DNA of 64,000 nucleotides from Rheum nobile. Taxonomy: Eukaryota > Streptophyta > Magnoliopsida > Caryophyllales > Polygonaceae. This document shows, piece by piece, positions 30,719 to 42,400 of the stretch. Numbering within the stretch: position 1 is the stretch's first letter; each line of letters opens with the position of its first letter. Both the position numbers and the translations under genes were made by a program. The notes below the pieces were generated by a model that was given only the letters and a program-made list of their open reading frames with translations, ran no database searches and had not been told where the DNA came from. Where the stretch lies: positions 15,996,001 to 16,060,000 of the forward strand of contig WOAB01000056.1 in the NCBI GenBank assembly GCA_027886185.1, given 5' to 3'.

Positions 30719-31954
30719 CTATGGACCGGAAGGTGGTGGTGGGTACATCCCAAAGTAGTCCCTCATATGAGCGTCCATAGTGTCCAGACGCTCATCTATC
30801 TCCGCACGGAGCTGGGTCTGACACGTATGCAGACTGGTCTCTACTCGGGAAGTCCACCGATCCTGGCGCGTGGAGAAAGTGTCCCATCTAGAGTACATCT
30901 CCTGCCATGGTGCGACAGGTCCGTACAAAGATGAATGCTCCTCGAACTGTGAAGAACCGGGGTCGTCCCCCTCTACAGGATCAGCGGCAGCATATCCACC
31001 ACTAGGGCCCTCTCCAAACGGACCTGAAGGAGCAACGGCAGGGGCATCATCGACCGGCATCCGGCTATCGTTCTGAATCCACCAACCCGCATATGAAGGC
31101 GAGTAAGTGAACTCCCGTGGCACAGTCAAAATATGGCCCTCATAAGATGCCCAGACCAAATCGCCATCCTGCCCCAGTGGCTTCATCATGGAGTACACCT
31201 TCATGTGTGCTAAATCATATATTGCGCAGGGGACCGACCGAGGAATCTGATCGCAGGCAATCACCTTGGCACAGAGGAGTGTAATAAGACCACCCCCACA
31301 AATATCACGCGCCTCGCCATCACGAATCCTCTTCAGGGAACCCAAGAAAAGTGTAGCCCAACACGGCGTGTACTCTACAGTCCCCAGGATGCTCATAAAC
31401 CACTGGAAGTCCTTCATGGGGACCTTCCCATCATCCGCATGGCCGAGAAAATCTCTCATCATCACCTTGTGGATCAACCGCAGACACGGATTCACCAATT
31501 TGGAATTCACTTCCTGACCCTTCCTGAAACTCCTTCTTGTGGCCGCACGCCAGAAGTCCATCATCTCGGACTCATGAAGCCCACTAGACCACCCATCAGT
31601 TGGGTCCTTCGTAATACCCAGGGCTTCATTCACCACCTTCTTAGACAAGGAATACTCGTGCCCATTGTATTTGAAATGAATCTTGCGCAAGTGCCTGTCC
31701 CCCGAGTTATTGGTGATCTTCTCGAAGGAAGCAATAAACTGATAGCACAGCTCGGGGTACGCGGGGGCAGTCTTGTCCAGAAAGTTTCCTAACCCACACT
31801 GTGTCAAACACATTGTCACACAAGCGAGCAAACCCATCTGCTCCAGAGTCTGCTTGTGGAAGACCTTCGAAGCCAACACCTTCCTCTCCTTCACAATGTT
31901 GTACACCTCACTCTCATCCCTAGTCGACACTTTCTTCTTGCCTCTCGATGCCAT
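30719..31954 (-). CDS. 411-codon ORF of the Athila-like element, env-like position
   Basis: Intact from MASRGKKKVSTRDESE to a stop. The N-terminal two-thirds is a folded-looking region (FHKQTLEQMGLLACVTMCL, YPELCYQFIASFEKI, FKYNGHEYSLSKKVVNEALG, IPRSVPCAIYDLAHMKV). The C-terminal third is a low-complexity Gly/Pro/Asp linker followed by a coiled-coil-like end (LRAEIDERLDTMDAHMRDYF). It resembles the family annotated as putative plant transposon protein found in the third ORF of Athila elements, where env lies in retroviruses. I see no signal peptide or membrane segment, so an envelope role is not supported by this sequence. It is the only long undamaged ORF besides protease in the element. Confidence 0.65.
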   Translation of the reverse strand: MASRGKKKVSTRDESEVYNIVKERKVLASKVFHKQTLEQMGLLACVTMCLTQCGLGNFLDKTAPAYPELCYQFIASFEKITNNSGDRHLRKIHFKYNGHEYSLSKKVVNEALGITKDPTDGWSSGLHESEMMDFWRAATRRSFRKGQEVNSKLVNPCLRLIHKVMMRDFLGHADDGKVPMKDFQWFMSILGTVEYTPCWATLFLGSLKRIRDGEARDICGGGLITLLCAKVIACDQIPRSVPCAIYDLAHMKVYSMMKPLGQDGDLVWASYEGHILTVPREFTYSPSYAGWWIQNDSRMPVDDAPAVAPSGPFGEGPSGGYAAADPVEGDDPGSSQFEEHSSLYGPVAPWQEMYSRWDTFSTRQDRWTSRVETSLHTCQTQLRAEIDERLDTMDAHMRDYFGMYPPPPSGP

Positions 31955-32967
31955 AATAGAGAATTGAAATGCTCAAATCAAAAGACAGACAAGGAAAACT
32001 CACAAACAAGCAGACACGGATCCGGGAGAGACTCAGCGCGGGGCGGCAGGGTCGCGGCGAAGTCGGCGCGAGGCGGTAGCAACAGTGACGCGAAGCGGGA
32101 GCAACGCGAGGCGGAACTACGGCGGCGCGATGGAGTTGTGTTTGGGCTTGGTTGTGAGGCTAGACTCCAATTTGGGGATTGGGGGCTAGATTATGCTCAA
32201 GGTCGAAAGGGGATTCAGGGAGAGAGAGGGGAAATAGATATGGGGATAAAGGGAGGCGTTGGAATGGGGGTTAGATAGTGGGTTAGGTCAGGAAAAGGGA
32301 AAGGAAAAGGGATGTTGGGTCGGTCATGTACCATGGCCCAAAAGAGAAATATTGGCCCATAAAGAGGCCCAATCCGTCAAAACCTTAGTGATCACTTAAG
32401 AAATAAGCTTTTACTCACCCGTTTAAGGTTTTTTCGGGGCCCATTATTCTTGCTTTTTTTTTAAAAAAAAAGTTGAGAAGTTATACCTGACCTTCACCGT
32501 GGGGCGGGGAGCTCCACCGCGGGGCGGAAAGGGGGCGCCGCGGGGCGGTGAGAATGGCTGGGTACCACATCTCTTCTCGGTTTTACTTCCGCACCTGTAA
32601 TATGAGTAACAGGCGAACGAAACAAAGCAAACTAAACTACGAAAATAATCTAATAAAAGAGAAAAATCAGGGAAAAACTAACACGGGTTGCCTCCCGGAC
32701 AGCGCCTTGGTTATCGTCGTTGGCTCGACGTACTGCAAATCAACTACCATCTCGAATAGGATCCCTTCGGAATCCTCCAACTCGTCTCTTCCTGTGGAGA
32801 CCTCTCATGGAAAGGTTTGAACCTTAGACCATGTTCCTGCCTTGCCATCCACTCCAAGTTCATTCCCTTTGGAGTGTCTCCCCCATACTTAGAACGATGC
32901 GGGGGCCGATACGGCTCAATCTGAATATGCTGCACGTCACTAGATGAAGGCTTATAGCCTTGTATGG
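31955..32967. other. Region between protease and the 411-codon ORF, no polymerase
   Basis: This is where reverse transcriptase and integrase should be. It holds instead GC-rich repeat clusters (32035-32120 and 32495-32550), a purine-rich stretch at 32270-32310, and a minus frame at 32983-32744 (PPALTIQGYKPSSSDVQHIQ) that continues from protease. No FIDD or integrase motif can be found on either strand. Confidence 0.6.
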
Positions 32968-33675
32968 TTAGTGCAGGGGGCAAATGCCCAAAGCAGAGGA
33001 AATAGGGTCTCCTATATCATCTAGCAAGACATCATCGATATGCAATTCATGCAAATCACGCAACTCAATAGGTCCATCAGGAGTGGGACACTCAACTACG
33101 GTCTGTACTGCATCAATTTTAGCATTTCCATGCACGGAATCATCAATATCATTAATGCAGAGAGGAGCGGGTAATTCAATGGAAGTGGCATTATGAATAT
33201 CATGTCTGAAAATTATTCCATCAAATTCCATAGTCAGGGTACCACTATCAACATCAATCTTAGTCATGGAAGTTTTCATAAAAGGTCGCCCTAGCATAAC
33301 AGGGGCAACTTGCTCATCATAATCCATATCCATAACAAAGAAATCAGCAGGGAATATCAGGGGACCTATCCTAACAAGGACATCTTCTACAATACCCTTA
33401 GGGGGCACACAAGAACCATCAGCAAGCTGTATAACAATATTAGTATCATGCAAGGGTCCTAATTCCAATTTTTCAATCAATGAATAGGGTAGGACATTAA
33501 TTGAGGCACCCAAGTCTAGTAGTGCTTTCTCAAAAAGATGCCCACCTATAGTGATAGGAATTGTAAAAGTACCTGGATCCTTGCATTTCTCAGGTAGACG
33601 TTTCTGAACCACCGCTGACACTTGTTCACCCACTGGACTCTTCTTCTGGGTCTTTTGTTTCTGAGCCCTCTTCAC
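32968..33675 (-). CDS. Athila-like protease (retropepsin)
   Basis: 235 codons. PEKCKDPGTFTIPITIGG leads into the active-site region LDLGASINVLPYSLIEKL, with Leu in place of the more common Thr, as is usual in Athila. It continues with IQLADGSCVPPKGIVEDVLV, FPADFFVMDMDYDE and VMLGRPFMKTS, the second conserved part of the fold. It would cut the Gag polyprotein. The frame is intact and lies directly after the gag C-terminus. Confidence 0.85.
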   Translation of the reverse strand: MKRAQKQKTQKKSPVGEQVSAVVQKRLPEKCKDPGTFTIPITIGGHLFEKALLDLGASINVLPYSLIEKLELGPLHDTNIVIQLADGSCVPPKGIVEDVLVRIGPLIFPADFFVMDMDYDEQVAPVMLGRPFMKTSMTKIDVDSGTLTMEFDGIIFRHDIHNATSIELPAPLCINDIDDSVHGNAKIDAVQTVVECPTPDGPIELRDLHELHIDDVLLDDIGDPISSALGICPLH

Positions 33676-33705
33676 CGTGCATAGCTCCTTTAAGAACTTG
33701 GCGTA

Positions 33706-34607
33706 TCACGGGATAGCCTTAATAAGCTTTAGCAGGAGGATGTTCACCTCACAGTTCTGAAATGTCTCGAACAGATCCCTGTCGTCGACGACTCTTCTAG
33801 CCTTTAGCGCCTCAGGAAAAGGTGTCGGGGGCTTCTCTGAACCTAGAGGAGGGAACACGGGCCGAACGTAATTATCAACATAGGTGTCTTCAGCAGGAAC
33901 AAATTTTCGAGGATCAGGTCGCGGCGAGCCCACCGCGGGGCATAAGTGATCGCCGCAGGGCGGTGATGTCGCGGTGTCTTTCCTGAGCACAGGCACCGGG
34001 TCGCGGCGAGGGTCGCCGCGGGGCGGTGAGGTCGCGGTGACATCGACCGTGGGGCGCTCAGTGACTTCTTTCTCCGAATTCTCGTTCTTCTCTTCAGCAA
34101 TAGGAGCAACGACCGTCTTACCACTTCTTAGCGTGATAGCACTCACATTTTCTCTAGGGTTCACAGTGGTCTGGGATGGCAGGGAGTTTGAGGCCCTTTG
34201 GTTAATCTTGGTCACCTCATCGGCTAACTGACCAATCTGCCTCTCCATGTTCTTGATACTCGACTCAGTGGCTTGCACATGTGTGGCAAAGTGTTGAGTC
34301 AACGTCTTCAGCAAATCCTCAGTCGAAGCTCCAGAAGTTTGACCGTGAGGTCTCTGTTGGTACTGAGCTCTTTGCTGGTACTGTTGTTGCTGAGTCGGCT
34401 GGTATTGTTGTTGTGCCGGTTGCTGACCGCCCTGAGGGTCACTCCATCTGAATCTTGGGTGATCACGGCCTCTCTGGTTGTAATTAGGTTATCCACCATA
34501 TTGTTGTCTAGGAGCACCGTAGCCTCCTACAGCATTGACTTCGACAACACCGTCCTCTTGCAGCTGAGGACAAGCATCGGTGTGGTGGGCCTGATTAGAT
34601 CAAAGAC
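33706..34607 (-). pseudogene. Athila-like gag, C-terminal part
   Basis: The open part from 34314 holds a helical segment (FATHVQATESSIKNMERQIG), the typical ENVSAITLRSGKTV motif and a region coded by the GC-rich repeat (SPPRGDPRRDP). It ends near the conserved FPEALKARR motif. Upstream, to 34607, lie Gln-rich sequence and a stop. The solo LTR at 34608-37036 separates it from the N-terminal part. Confidence 0.75.
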
Positions 34608-37036
34608 TGTAACACCCCGTACTTTTTAAGGGTATTTTGAATTATTTTTAAATTTTTCTTATGCCCGTTTTGCTAGACGGGTTTAATACAGTGAGTCTCG
34701 GACCTTCTGAAAAGGGGTCTGAGCTCTGTAAAATTTTCCGAGCATTATATAATACAGTTGAGGTGTTTTCGGGGTTAATGTATTGTTAATGTACGAATAT
34801 ATTTAACCCGGAGTTGAGAAATTTAATCCAAACCAAGTTCGGATAAGAATTAACGAAGTCGGCCTTAAAACCGCGACTCACCGCGATTGACCGCGATCAA
34901 CCGCGATTCACCGTGACCGGCCGCGATCGCGGTAATGCCAAGAGCTGGGCAGAGTCGTCTTCCTCGCGTGGCGGTTACTGTAGCTCTGTTTTGGCTCAGT
35001 TTTGGGCAGGGCAAGTGGGCAGCCAACTTGCCCTTCGCCTTTGTCCCCTTGTTCCCCAAGTGGTGGCACAGATTGAGGCTATAAAAGGGGTCGAAGTCAG
35101 ACGTTGAAGCTCCCTTCTTCTTCTCCTTCTTCTCCTCTGTTTTCCCCTGTTTCGCCATTGTTGAGCAGTTATGGGCTCGGTTTTGGGCTTGAATCGAGAG
35201 GCTTCGTGGGTTGGAGAAGGTTGCCAAGGTGTTAGGTGAAGCTTAGAGGTGCTTTGTGATCAGTTCGATTGCAAGACGAAGCTTGAATCGATTGGGTAAT
35301 AATTCTTTTCCGCCATGGAAGCTGTCGAAGCCTTGCCACTGCTGATGAACCGCGACTGGCCGCGACTCGCCGCGATCGCGGTGAGGGCGTCCGAGTCGTG
35401 TGTCTTGTTGGTTTGGCTTTGGGCTTTGCTCATTTCCTTTGATTTCTTCTTGTATTCTTTTAGATTCATATATAAGTGTATTGAATCTAACTTAGGGGTT
35501 TAATATCCAAGATCTGCTCCAGTTTCAGATCCAGGAACTAGACGTTGCTCAGCTTGATTCGAAGTTGTCGGATCTAAGGCAAGTGGCGGTTCGCTCTTGC
35601 TCATCATTCCATACTTTCATTAATTATCAATTGTTTGTTGTTAATTAATTTGGGATGATTCATCTGCTTAAGTTGGGAACAGTTTTGATAAATAATTTGA
35701 TAAAAAGAAGTGCTGTTATAATAGGTTGTATATTGCTAGATACAGCGCTATTATGTTCATATTGGTTTTGTTGTGGATTTTAAAGGTGAGTTTCATATGA
35801 AAGATTATATTAGGTTGCATATACTGTTAGTGGCAATGCTATTTTGATATATATATATATATAGATAGATTGTTAGATCTATGATGTTGGCCTTGATGGC
35901 TTTGTTTTGATGTGATATATGACTGTGTTGAACTGTTTAGTTAGCACGAGTATTCGTAGGAACGTTTACTGGGGCCCAAGAGGTCCAGTCGTTTCTTGAT
36001 AATTAAATGGAGAAAAGGGCATTGAGACCCTAATACCATTGGTGAGTCATGACTAGCCTCTATACTCGGGTATAGAGGTGGTGCACTTAGCTAGTGTCAC
36101 ATATATCTTGGGGAGCAAATCTCGGGAGATGCTCCCAAGAGATCTCTCGTCTCGGGACGAGTTGATCATGATAAAAGATTATAACGTGATGTGGTGTATG
36201 GTCATTTAAATAAGATACGTGCCATGAGTATGCACATAATGAAAATGCCTTGACCATAATATAAAGTGCCGTATGAGTAAGCACTTATTTAAAATGTTTG
36301 GCGAGTAGTGCAGCTAGGCGCTAGTGCAGCTAGGAAAAGCTCGTCTTAGTTGTAGATCGCTCGTATGCGATACTTGTCTGATGTGGTTGTGTGTGTTTGG
36401 TTATGTTTTCCAACATTTGTTATCATGTTTCCTATAAGGCTCATTTCATTTGGAGTCTTCTTTTGGGATTGATTGCTGTGAGACTTGGTCTCCAGAATCT
36501 TCTCTTGTGCATACCTCTTGTTTATTCCAGTGGGAGTATGATGGTTGACTATCGTCATCGGTTATTATTCGAGAAGCGATGAGTCTAACCTAATACGACT
36601 GCTTCGAACCACTCTGCTTTGTACCCTTGCTAGTCTATTCATTTAGACTAACCAACCGTTATATTCCTTGCATGGTTGGCTGGTGTCATCCGTTCGATTC
36701 GGCACATCAGGTGTGTTGAAGATCCGAGAAGGCTAGAACGACTATGAAGATGAACGGTGTTTTCGACAAGTTGTTTTATCGCCTTATTTAAAAGATTTCC
36801 GTTGTGCTATTTTATATTTTGTTAAAGACTTTCGCTGTTGTATTTCTGATTATTGGGTCGTTTTTGGAATCGTGAAATTCCGCGACTATGTGGTTTAATA
36901 AAAGTTATGATTTTAGTATTGTAACTGTGTTTTAAGTCAGTTATGATGTCGGAAAAGCCTGGGGTGACTTCGGGGTTTACGTCCGGGGTCATCGGCAGTA
37001 GCGCTTTCAAATTGGGTTAAATTTGGGGGTGTTACA
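34608..37036 (+). mobile_element. Solo LTR of a Tekay-like Ty3 element inside the Athila-like gag
   Basis: 2,429 bp from TGTAACACCCCGTAC to GGGGGTGTTACA, flanked by AAGAC at 34603-34607 and 37037-37041. It is homologous to T2 LTR sequence in inverse orientation. TATAAAA at 35080-35086 follows a U3-like region. GC-rich repeat clusters lie upstream (34868-34935) and downstream (35345-35388) of it. The internal part of the parent element was lost by LTR recombination. Confidence 0.95.
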
Positions 37037-37990
37037 AAGACCGCATGCTCTGGCGTGTTGAGGGGCATTCTGATTTGCTATCTTCATAACTATCTCCTTC
37101 AACTCGGCCAACTCAGTCAACACCGGGCTTGGTCCTGCAGGGGTCACAGCATTGACCGCCTTCCTCTGGTATGTCTTCCCGAAATTCCGGGTGCTCTCAC
37201 TCATCTCCTGGAGTCTATTCATAGCGTCATCCGGTGTCAGGTTTAGAATACTTCCACCGCATGCAGCATCAACCATTCTTCTTTCTTGGTCCAGCAGACC
37301 ATTGTGCAAATAGAGAACAAGATCTTGCTTGGCATACCCGTGGAATGGGCAGCTGGAACAAAGCCTCTTGTACCTCTCCAAATAATCATAAAGTGTTTCA
37401 TCACCAGCCTGCTCGATGTTGGCAATTGCCTTTTTCAAAGCATTCGCCTTCTTCGTGGGAAAATATTTGTCCAGGAACGCTTTGTGAAGCTTTGTCCATG
37501 TATCTATGGTTCCTGGCGGCAGGTGATAATAACAATCACTCGCAGAGTCGAGTAGAGAAAAACCAAAAGCTCTCATCTTGATTTGATCTTCGGTCACGTT
37601 CCTGGGCTTCATGGTCATGCAGACATTGTGGAACTTGCCCAGGTGAGAAATCGGATCCTCTCCACTCAGACCGTGGAATTTAGGGAGGTAAGCAACAACT
37701 CCCGACTTTAATTCAAAGTTCACCCCTTCTCCTAGTGCAGGGATGATGACAGCTAGGGGTTGAGCCCCGATATTCGGCTCAGTAAGCTCTCTCAGAGTTC
37801 CAGTTCCAGCCATTGCAATAGCTGGGGTAGTAGCAGTCTCAACGGTTCCAACTGTATCTACTCCTTCTTCTCCGTCTTCTCCTTGATTGCGCAGGTCCCT
37901 AAGGAAAGATCTGTCAATCTCTGGATCCAAAGCTAGAAGGGGAGAGTCAGTACTACGGGTGTCGACCATAAGATAGGTCTCCACCAACAA
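37007..37990 (-). pseudogene. Athila-like gag, N-terminal part
   Basis: Starts after the primer site. An acidic N-terminus (ALDPEIDRSFLRDLRNQGED) is followed by the Ty3 gag core: KSGVVAYLPKFHGLSGEDPI, HLGKFHNVCMTMKP, FSLLDSASDCYYHLP, LDKYFPTKKANALKKAI and YERYKRLCSSCPFHGY-like sequence. The best start is the in-frame ATG beginning MVDTRSTDSP (37969) rather than 37990. The coding sequence is interrupted at 37042 by the solo LTR and its duplication; the listed frame runs a few codons into that LTR. Confidence 0.85.
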
Positions 37991-38023
37991 TCAATCACGA
38001 AAACACACAACAAACAAAAACAT

Positions 38024-38041
38024 TCCCCGGCAACGGCGCCA
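38024..38041 (-). promoter_or_regulatory. Primer-binding site of the Athila-like element
   Basis: TGGCGCCGTTGCCGGGGA on the minus strand, four bases inside the 5' LTR. It is the tRNA-Asp-type primer site typical of Athila. Confidence 0.9.
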
Positions 38042-38045
38042 AATT

Positions 38046-39478
38046 TGACGCGGCTAAAGATGCATAAGAAAATGTCGTTGATTAGCCTTATCAAAGTAAA
38101 TTATCCTAACCAACCTACTGAACAGAGTATAGCAGACAAGTAAGGGTCGATCCCACAGAGAAGGTATGATGTAGTATGCAAACGTGAATGACGAGTAACA
38201 ATTAACAAGTAACAAGTAATTGGGGGGTTTTGTAATCAAAAGAACACTAAGCAAACAAAGCAAGTAGATTGAGTTGAGAGAATATTATGAGGGAAAGTAG
38301 TTCCACTAGACCGAAATCCACAGTACAGAGATAGAGTTTGATCACTGAAATCTATTTCTTCCAAGTTCGTTTATTTACCCTTATAGTCGTTCTCACCCTG
38401 ATCGTAAGTACTATTGATTCTCACAGTTGTCAATAGACTTATTACTATGCCAATGATAAAGCACAACTGATTCTCACAGTTGTCAGCGTACTTTATCACC
38501 AACACAGCAATATCAATGCACACAAGGATATAGGATACATGCAAGTAGAAAGACGTACAAGTACTCACTCCCCTACTTAACATGCAATTGATTCTCACAC
38601 ACAATTGTACGCTCGGAACCCCTATACGCACAATTGTGTTTGCCACTAGATATGCACTCGGAACCCCTATATGCAATCCTAGCAATTGATAAAAAGCATT
38701 CAACCTAGTTGATCAGGCTAAGAAGAACAACAAGAAATCAATATCAATATAACCAAGAGAATCAATCTGATATAAATAAGGATAAGAGCAAGGAATAGAA
38801 ATCTCACAAACACATCAACTGTACTGCTTCAATCGTCCAGCAGAACAAAGGGAAGTTAGTTCTCCATCAAAGGGGATGAAAAACTCTAATTAGAAATTAA
38901 CGATGAAAACAACAGACGCGATGTTATTGATGATGATTCTCTAACTGATTTGGAGGCTGTGGGAATTAGGTTAAATAGAGTTAACCTAAAGCCCAAGATC
39001 ACAAACTATATCAAACAAGGAAATAAAATAATAAAACAAAGGGAATCCGACTAATGCATAAAAGGAAATAAAATAAAATAACTCTGGCCGCGAGGTCATT
39101 AAGCGCAACCACCGCGGGGCGGTGAAGATCCACCGTGGGGCATCGAACTCTCCACCGCTGGGCGGTGGCTTCCTGTGGCGCGGGCTCCATTCTTCACTGA
39201 GAGTCATCGCCGGGTCGCGGCGAGGATCGCCGTGGGGCGGTGAACTCCAGTCCTCCAGCTCTCTTCTTCTTTTCTTCTTCTGCTGCTCTCCAATACTACC
39301 AAGTGTTGGTAGCCTTCTCCATAAATGCTCCAGCAGCTCCATCTAAGCTGCAAATCCTTGGATTTCTTCACTTCTCTCCATAACATCTGAATTGCAGACT
39401 TAGCACCAAAACTCATCCAAAACTCCTCCAAATTATGCTAATAGTTGCTAGTAAAGGTGTATGAAATAACACCTATCA
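38046..39478 (-). repeat. 5' LTR of the Athila-like element
   Basis: 1,433 bp, differing from the other LTR by a few substitutions and small indels (for example CTCACCCTG for CCCATCCTG near 38392, and an extra AACAAGTA unit near 38205). The close match means a recent insertion. Confidence 0.95.
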
Positions 39479-42400
39479 CATGTCCTAGTTTTGTATGAAG
39501 TAGTTATAATGAAATATAACAATTAATTTCGACTGGCATACGATAAATATCGAATATAATTAATTTTGTATGAAGTAGTTATTATGAATGTTAGTCATTA
39601 ATATGATATTAGGTATGAAGTAGTAGGTTCCCTAGTTGCGCATAAAATTCCTGGATTGTGTTATGAATTATTAATGTCTTTGCAAATTTGTTGTATTTTT
39701 AATTTGTAAATAACAATTAATTATAGGGGCAAGATTATGGAGATTATTTTCGTACTGGCATAGAGTGGGGGAGTATGAATGAAATGGTTGAATGGGCTAG
39801 AGCTACAGCAAAAGAGTTGATGATAGTTTTGGTGAAACGTACCTCAAATCCGTACGTAGTTAGTTTGACATGCGATAGATATGGTGAGCCGAGATCTGGG
39901 AGGCCTAAAGTTAATGTAGAAAATCCAGAGTTGTCGGTTCAGAGGATTCGAAAACGTAGATCGAAGAAGTGCGGTTGTAGATTCGAGCTATACGGGTGCC
40001 GTTTGAAAAACAAGACAGGATCCCTTACTGAAAATGGGTCTTGGATGTTAAACATGGCACCCACAACCACAAGCTTTATGCTAGTTTTCATGGGAATGCA
40101 TTCATGGGTCGAATGACCCAAGAGGAGGAGGTGATGGCTAGTTGATGGGGTGATGGTCGGAAGACTCCGAAAGAGATTGTTTCGGACTTGAGGAAACACT
40201 TTCCGGGAAATGTGACATCAATGAAGCAGGTTGCAAACTTTTGCAAAAGCTCCAGTACGAGGATCGTGGGGAATTGACGGTTACCCAGTGGTCCCTTCAA
40301 TTTCTGAAAGAGAACGGGTATCTTTTTTTATCCTCTTAGGGATGTGAAGAAAGGGCAAGAGATGGAGATCTTGTTTTTTGCTCATCCGGAGTCGCTACGC
40401 TTGTTGAAGAAGTTCCCGCACGTGGTGATCATTGACGCCACATACAAGACAAATAAGTATGTAAAACATTTTAATAATAGTTAGTTTTTTATATGTGCTA
40501 GGGTTTAATTAGTTATATTGACAAGTACTAATACGTTTTTTTGTTTTGTGTATGAATAGGTATGATATGCTTTTGGTGGAGATTGTTGGTTTTACCTGCA
40601 CTTACAAGACGTTCAACATTGCATACGCATTCACCCGAGCAGAGAAGTTTTTCCATTACCATTGGATAGTGAGTGCCCTTCGGAACTTGTTTCAGCAGTT
40701 AGGAGTTATGTACAATGCTATAATGACCGATTGTGAAAAGGCTCGCATCAAAGCTATTAAGGTAGTATTCAAAGATGCCCCGGTTAGGCAACTCTTCTGT
40801 TGGGTCCATATTAGAAACAACATCAAGGCACATGCGGACAAGGTTATAAAAGATAGTGCCAAGGTCGATATGTTTACAAACCAGTGTTGGGGACTATTTT
40901 GCTCGACCACGGAGGAAAGGTACGAGGAGAGGCTCAGAGCATTGAGAAAGTCGTGGAAGAGCGGCCTTGTTGGATACGTCGAGAGGGAATGGCTGACTCC
41001 TTACAAGGAAAGTATAATAAGAGCCTGGACGGATGACACCCTTCACTTCTTCACACGAACTTCAAACAGGTATCTTTTGAACATTGTGTAATTAGAAGAG
41101 TTTACTATTTGGTATGAATGTTGTACTAAGGAAAAATATTATTGTTTTGATAGGGTTGAGGGGATGCATCGTGTGTTGAAAGATATTGTAGGGTCTAGCA
41201 GAGGCGGCTTTAACAGAGTGATCGTAAGGATCCACCATGCAATCATTCTTCAAATAGACACGATTAAAGCGACCATGAACAAGTCGTTGTCTACACGTCC
41301 AATGGAGTTCAACGATCCAAGGTTTCCGGAGCTTGCCCGAATGGTCTTTTCAAGGCTGTTTTGCAGAGTGTCGGATAGGTGTTTTGATTTGTTGTTGGCC
41401 ATGTATGATAAGCTAGTGAAGGATGAGTATTCAGAAGTATGTGATGATCATTGGGTGAGAGACTGCCTTGGGTTGCTGTGCGTCCACGATATTGCAAAAG
41501 CCATCATTATAAGGACGCTCTCACTCCAGACGACATTCACGACTTCTGGAAGGACTTGCTTTGGGAAGAGGATCCAACAACATCTGCTCTTGCTGATGAC
41601 AGTGTATCTATTTCCATTCCAGAGTTGAGATTGCGTGAGATGTGGTCGAGAGTGCAAAGCCGTACTTTGACCCAAGCCATGTTATGGCAACTGAGTGAGT
41701 TGTACATGGCCTTGGAGCATCCGGAACAGAGTATGTTTATGGAGCCAACGAACATCTATAGAAAGGGAAGGCCAAGTGGTGCGAAGAACAAGGCAAAGGG
41801 GTCGCCGAGTAGGGAAAAGAGCCTGCATGAGCACGTAAGAGAAGACTTACTGAAGTCTGAGAAGGGAAAGGCACAGGGAAAGGCAAAGGAGAAGGTGAAA
41901 GGGCCAGGCCGTCCCAGAAAGCAAGCAAGTTTCATGGTGCTGGACGCTGAGGACATGCAATCCCAACCGCAACCAGAAGAATCACAATTTGAGGACGAAC
42001 ATGTGGGAGTCCGTCAGTCGGAATGGCCCGAAGAACCCATGATTCATTTTGGGGTGGACTTTGGGGTTCGGAATATCGATTACTTCTGGTTTGGGTACAT
42101 TAACGGTGCTATAGATGTACGTTCAGATAGACACTGTGGCTATCGGTCTTTGGCTGTGCTTATGGGGATGAGTCGGGGTCAATATCCCTTGATCCGTAGC
42201 GCGATGGCAATGGAGTTGCGTGTCAACCGACAAACGTGGGAGCCGATACAAGCTTATGCAAGACCAGGGTCATGGGACGATTTAATGGTTCAAATTAACT
42301 ATGTTAATACCCCTTGTGGCCCGAATTATTGGCTTGACATGCCATTCATGGGTTTAGTGTTTGCCACGGTGTATAACGTTGCTATCATCGTCATATCTGA

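Larger units (their letters stand above)
28600..39478 (-). mobile_element. Athila-like LTR retrotransposon without reverse transcriptase or integrase
   Basis: LTRs at 28600-30029 and 38046-39478 are nearly identical. The target duplication CATGT is at 28595-28599 and 39479-39483. The primer site and gag lie at the right, so it reads on the minus strand. The internal order is gag, protease, then directly a 411-codon ORF and the polypurine tract. Reverse transcriptase, RNase H and integrase are absent. Excluding the solo LTR insertion the element is about 8.4 kb. It sits in intron 1 of the MULE C transposase. Confidence 0.9.

Noticed and set aside
34913..36582. ORFs inside 34608-37036
   Set aside because: The whole interval is a solo LTR bounded by AAGAC duplications, and none has a recognisable product.
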